Shown here in pieces: positions 5,843 to 8,141 of a stretch of DNA of 8,141 nt. The notes beneath the pieces were generated by a model. That model was not told the DNA's origin and made no database searches. It saw only the letters and a list, made by a program, of their open reading frames with translations. The position numbers and the translations under genes were made by a program. The stretch is from Lentisphaeria bacterium (lineage in GTDB: Bacteria > Verrucomicrobiota > Lentisphaeria > Oligosphaerales > PUNB01): contig SLNM01000024.1 in the NCBI GenBank assembly GCA_007133055.1, positions 1 to 8,141 on the forward strand. Reading direction: 5' to 3'. Numbering within the stretch: the stretch's first letter is position 1; every line of letters begins with the position of its first letter.

Positions 5843-7711
5843 TTAATCGATGCCGCCTGGAAAGAACATGGCATCGGCGAACTCAAGTTGAAAGTCCGGA
5901 CTGGACGACAGCTCGACGTGCTCGGAGCGGGCGGCCACTTCCTCGGCCAGGCGGCGGACTTCCGTGGACAGCAAGGCCATCCTGGCACCCAGGCTGGCGG
6001 CATTGCCGATGAAACGAATGTTCCGGGTCGGCAGATGCGGCAGCAGACCGATGCGACAGGCGTTTTTTCGACGTATAAAATTGCCGAAAGCGCCGGCCAG
6101 CAAAATCTCCTTCAGCTCTTCCGTTTTAAGGCCGGCGCATTTCAGCAGGGCGTTGAACCCGGCACGCATGGCGCCGGAAGCCAGTTGCAGTTCCCGCACG
6201 TCCTTCTGGTACAGACACAAGTCCTGGCCGATCCCCGTTTCCGACGCCGGAACAATCAGGAAGCGAACCTGGTTGACATCGTCAAGCAGCAACCTTCGGC
6301 GCAGCTCCGGGGACACCGATTCCGGCAGCTCTTCAGGTGTCAACATACGACCGCTGACATCAATAATACCATACCGCAGCAGTTCCGCCACCAAATCGAT
6401 CAGAGCCGATCCGCAAATGCCCCTGGGCGTGGTATTCCCTATCACATTGCACTCGATATCTCCGTTGGCTGCGACCACCTTTTCAATCGCACCCTCGCTG
6501 GCTCTCATTCCATGCACGATGCGTGCTCCCTCGAAAGCGGGGCCGGCCGCTGTCGAGGCGGCCCAAAGGCGGCCGTTGCAGACCAGCGCAACCTCGCCAT
6601 TGGTGCCAATATCGACTAAAATTCGACTGTCCCCGCCTGTATGCATCAGAGCCGCCATCAACCCGGCAACCGTATCTCCGCCGACAAATCCCCCGATCTG
6701 AGGAAAGACATACAAAGCCGCCTGGGGATGAACACGAAGGCCGTTCTCGGCGGCGCGACAAACCGTGCCGCGGCGCCATACCGACAAAAACGGAATTTCC
6801 CCCAGCCCATACGGCGACACCCCCAGGAAAACATGCTGCATGGCGGTATTGCCTGCAAGCGCAATTTCATAAATCTCATCGAGAGCAACTTCGCCGTTGG
6901 TCGCCAACTCAGCGATCATGTGATTCAACCTTTCCAGCAGCGCTGTCCGCATCTGCTCCAGACTCCCAGGCGCCTCCCGGACTCGCAGGATACGGCTGAT
7001 CACATCGTCGCCGTATCTAACTTGCGGATTGATAGCGGTACAGACGGCGACTTCGCGACCGCTGGTCAGGTCCAGGAGGGTGGCGACCATGGTGGTGGTG
7101 CCCAAGTCGAAAGCAACTCCAAAGGCGCGTCCGACAGTGTCCCCTGGTTCAAAGGCTAGCAGGCAATTCGCATCCTCGAGCACCGCTGTGCCCTTGTACC
7201 GGCAATCGCGCAGAACTTCGGGCAGAGCACGCAGAACCGGCAGCGGCACGTTCAAAGTCTGATCGAGCGCCTTTTCCAGACGCTCCACCTCGGAACACTC
7301 ACTCTCCGAGCCTGGCGTATCCATCTCAAGGTAGTGCTTGCTGATCGAAGGCATAAGCTGATGATCCCCCCCGCTCGCCGCCACCAAAACCCGAGTAACC
7401 TCTTCGAGCAGACATTCCTCCGGAACCACTATGACACAGTCTTCGACTATGCGCGCCTGGCAGGCCAGGCGCATCCCTCGCTCCAGATCGCGCTTTGCCA
7501 GGCGGCTGCGACAAGCCGGGGAGGGAGGGCAGGCGCCGGCGGCAATCCGCACCAGGCAACGACCGCAAACACCATTGCCGCCACAAGGTGTCTTCAGCAG
7601 CAAGCCAACTCGGGCGGCAGCCTCGAATATGGATGTGCCCGCCAAAACAAAAACCGTTTTGTCGCCCGGCTGAAACAAAACCCGGTGTTCAACATGCTTA
7701 ATTGTTTGCAT
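5843..7711 (-). CDS. RACE/RamA-type reductive activator of corrinoid proteins (2Fe-2S ferredoxin plus ASKHA domains)
   Basis: This family uses ATP and electrons to reduce the inactive Co(II) corrinoid of methyltransferase systems back to Co(I), in the cytoplasm. The protein has 622 residues. The N-terminal ferredoxin domain (about 1-95) has cysteines 43, 49, 52 and 84 in the pattern C-x5-C-x2-C-x31-C (PCGGNGVCGRC, later LACQA), expected for one [2Fe-2S] cluster. A linker follows to about 195. The ASKHA-fold ATPase part (DUF4445-like) begins with FDLGTTT (201-207) and contains VRYGDDVISRI, LAGNTAMQH, GGFVGGDTVAG, LVDIGTNGEVAL, GPAFEGARI, GICGSALIDL and LLAGAFGNFI. It ends with a longer tail (AARSEHVEL...) of no evident function. 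ATG 7711 overlaps the stop of the preceding small gene as TAATG, which indicates translational coupling. Its methyltransferase and corrinoid-protein partners are not visible and may lie past the right edge. Length and domain order fit RACo-like members, lacking an extra C-terminal 4Fe-4S domain. Confidence 0.93.
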   Translation of the reverse strand: MQTIKHVEHRVLFQPGDKTVFVLAGTSIFEAAARVGLLLKTPCGGNGVCGRCLVRIAAGACPPSPACRSRLAKRDLERGMRLACQARIVEDCVIVVPEECLLEEVTRVLVAASGGDHQLMPSISKHYLEMDTPGSESECSEVERLEKALDQTLNVPLPVLRALPEVLRDCRYKGTAVLEDANCLLAFEPGDTVGRAFGVAFDLGTTTMVATLLDLTSGREVAVCTAINPQVRYGDDVISRILRVREAPGSLEQMRTALLERLNHMIAELATNGEVALDEIYEIALAGNTAMQHVFLGVSPYGLGEIPFLSVWRRGTVCRAAENGLRVHPQAALYVFPQIGGFVGGDTVAGLMAALMHTGGDSRILVDIGTNGEVALVCNGRLWAASTAAGPAFEGARIVHGMRASEGAIEKVVAANGDIECNVIGNTTPRGICGSALIDLVAELLRYGIIDVSGRMLTPEELPESVSPELRRRLLLDDVNQVRFLIVPASETGIGQDLCLYQKDVRELQLASGAMRAGFNALLKCAGLKTEELKEILLAGAFGNFIRRKNACRIGLLPHLPTRNIRFIGNAASLGARMALLSTEVRRLAEEVAARSEHVELSSSPDFQLEFADAMFFPGGID

Positions 7712-7887
7712 TAAAGAACCTTGCTGCTAAGCTTTTTGGTGCGGAATGATTCGAGCAGCGACTCCAGCGGCGGGGAGCCAATCCGCCGGACAACCCGCCC
7801 GGGGTTCGGGGAATGCTCGAAGCCGACAAGCTCGGCGGGCAGCAGGTCGCCGCGAAGCACGGCAGCGGCATCTGTAAGCGTTGCCAT
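7711..7887 (-). CDS. 58-residue protein of unknown function, coupled to the corrinoid activator
   Basis: I do not recognise this protein. It starts MATLTDAAAVLRGDLLPAEL, continues GFEHSPNPGRVVRRIGSPP and ends FRTKKLSSKVL. It has no cysteines, no membrane segment and no signal peptide. The predicted start ATG 7887 is backed by a good ribosome-binding site, AGAGGGA, 6 nt upstream. An in-frame ATG at 7917 would add ten residues but lies before that site. Its TAA stop overlaps the ATG of the activator gene (TAATG), which argues that it is translated. It could be a small partner or regulator of the corrinoid system. It could also be the remaining N-terminus of a larger gene whose 3' part was deleted; nothing shows which. 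Confidence 0.6.
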   Translation of the reverse strand: MATLTDAAAVLRGDLLPAELVGFEHSPNPGRVVRRIGSPPLESLLESFRTKKLSSKVL

Positions 7888-7898
7888 GATAGTTCCCT

Positions 7899-7915
7899 CT
7901 CTTAAGAGTGTACAC
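7899..7915. promoter_or_regulatory. Two abutting palindromes CTCTTAAGAG and GTGTACAC upstream of the small gene
   Basis: CTCTTAAGAG (7899-7908) and GTGTACAC (7908-7915) are both perfect palindromes sharing one base. They lie directly upstream of, and slightly overlap, the ribosome-binding site of the small gene. CATAAT on the minus strand just beyond (7917-7922) could be a -10 box, without a clear -35. A repressor operator is possible but unproven. Confidence 0.3.
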
Positions 7916-8141
7916 ATTATGGTGCGTGACTATAACGTGTTTCTACAGCATTGCGAGTCTTTCTGTTCCGATTGTTTTCCTGACTCTGCGAGAATGGGTC
8001 ATTCAACTCGTCGGAGCAGAGGCAGAGGAAAACAAACAGGGAAAGTGTACGGTATGGTCGTTCCGGCAAGCCAGCCGGGAAGATCGCGGGAGACGAGCGT
8101 TTTTATGTAAAGGGCACCGTATCCGGCAAGGGCATTCGAAA
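7916..8141. other. Right-edge region without a convincing gene; contains a hairpin at 7974-8033
   Basis: GTTTTCCT (7974-7981) pairs with AGGAAAAC (8026-8033), and CTCTGC (7984-7989) with GCAGAG (8016-8021). They are separated by a small internal loop (GA against GCAG) and capped by a 26-nt loop. As it precedes the minus-strand operon it could be a leader structure or the end of a gene beyond the window. I saw no B12-box-like sequence that would point to a cobalamin riboswitch. Open frames here lack a ribosome-binding site and family resemblance. Confidence 0.45.

Noticed and set aside
5786..6701. Plus-strand frames of 277 and 245 codons opposite the corrinoid activator
   Set aside because: Antisense shadows; the minus strand encodes a complete RACE protein with intact motifs.
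7908..8141. Plus-strand frame open to the right edge from GTG 7908, with a hydrophobic start (MYTLWCVTITCFYSIASL)
   Set aside because: No ribosome-binding site, unlike codon choice of the neighbours, overlaps the leader of the minus-strand operon, and the downstream residues resemble no family I know.
7890..8141. Cobalamin riboswitch ahead of the corrinoid activator operon
   Set aside because: No B12-box-like sequence or typical stem arrangement could be found on the minus strand.

Overview
The window looks like a piece of an anaerobic, glycan-degrading bacterium with several FGly-type sulfatases. It is GC-rich and carries three sulfatase loci, the remnant of a LacZ-type beta-galactosidase, a lipoprotein with a CBM9-like domain, and a reductive activator of corrinoid enzymes. 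That mix fits the PVC group, perhaps Lentisphaerae/Victivallis-like. This is inference from gene content; no marker gene is present.

Left part (1-1518, minus strand): the N-terminal 134 codons of a sulfatase run off the left edge. Behind it lies a relic of a GH2 beta-galactosidase in which the end of the sugar-binding domain is joined in frame to the start of the small-chain domain, with the whole catalytic barrel missing. The relic abuts the stop codon of an orphan OmpR/PhoB-type response regulator.

Middle (1519-5481, plus strand): a long lipoprotein gene, probably a pseudo-metallophosphoesterase plus a CBM9-like domain, has a 122-bp imperfect palindrome inside its signal-peptide coding region. 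Its 3' end is fused to the C-terminal tail of a lost sulfatase. That tail continues in frame past the TGA to a second TGA that overlaps the ATG of the intact arylsulfatase that follows.

Right part (5482-8141): a convergent intergenic region holds a 218-bp element with 37-bp terminal inverted repeats and internal CATGAAGTCA-type words. Then come, on the minus strand, a 58-residue protein of unknown function and a RACE/RamA-type ferredoxin-ASKHA protein, coupled by a TAATG overlap. The last 250 bp hold no convincing gene, only palindromes and a hairpin upstream of this operon.

The plus-strand lipoprotein and sulfatase probably serve uptake or desulfation of sulfated glycans. The minus-strand pair at the right belongs to corrinoid-dependent methyl transfer and has no visible link to the rest. 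The strongest signal in the window is genome remodelling: two gene relics with identifiable junctions and two different palindromic elements. No tRNA, rRNA, CRISPR array, riboswitch or transposase gene was recognised.
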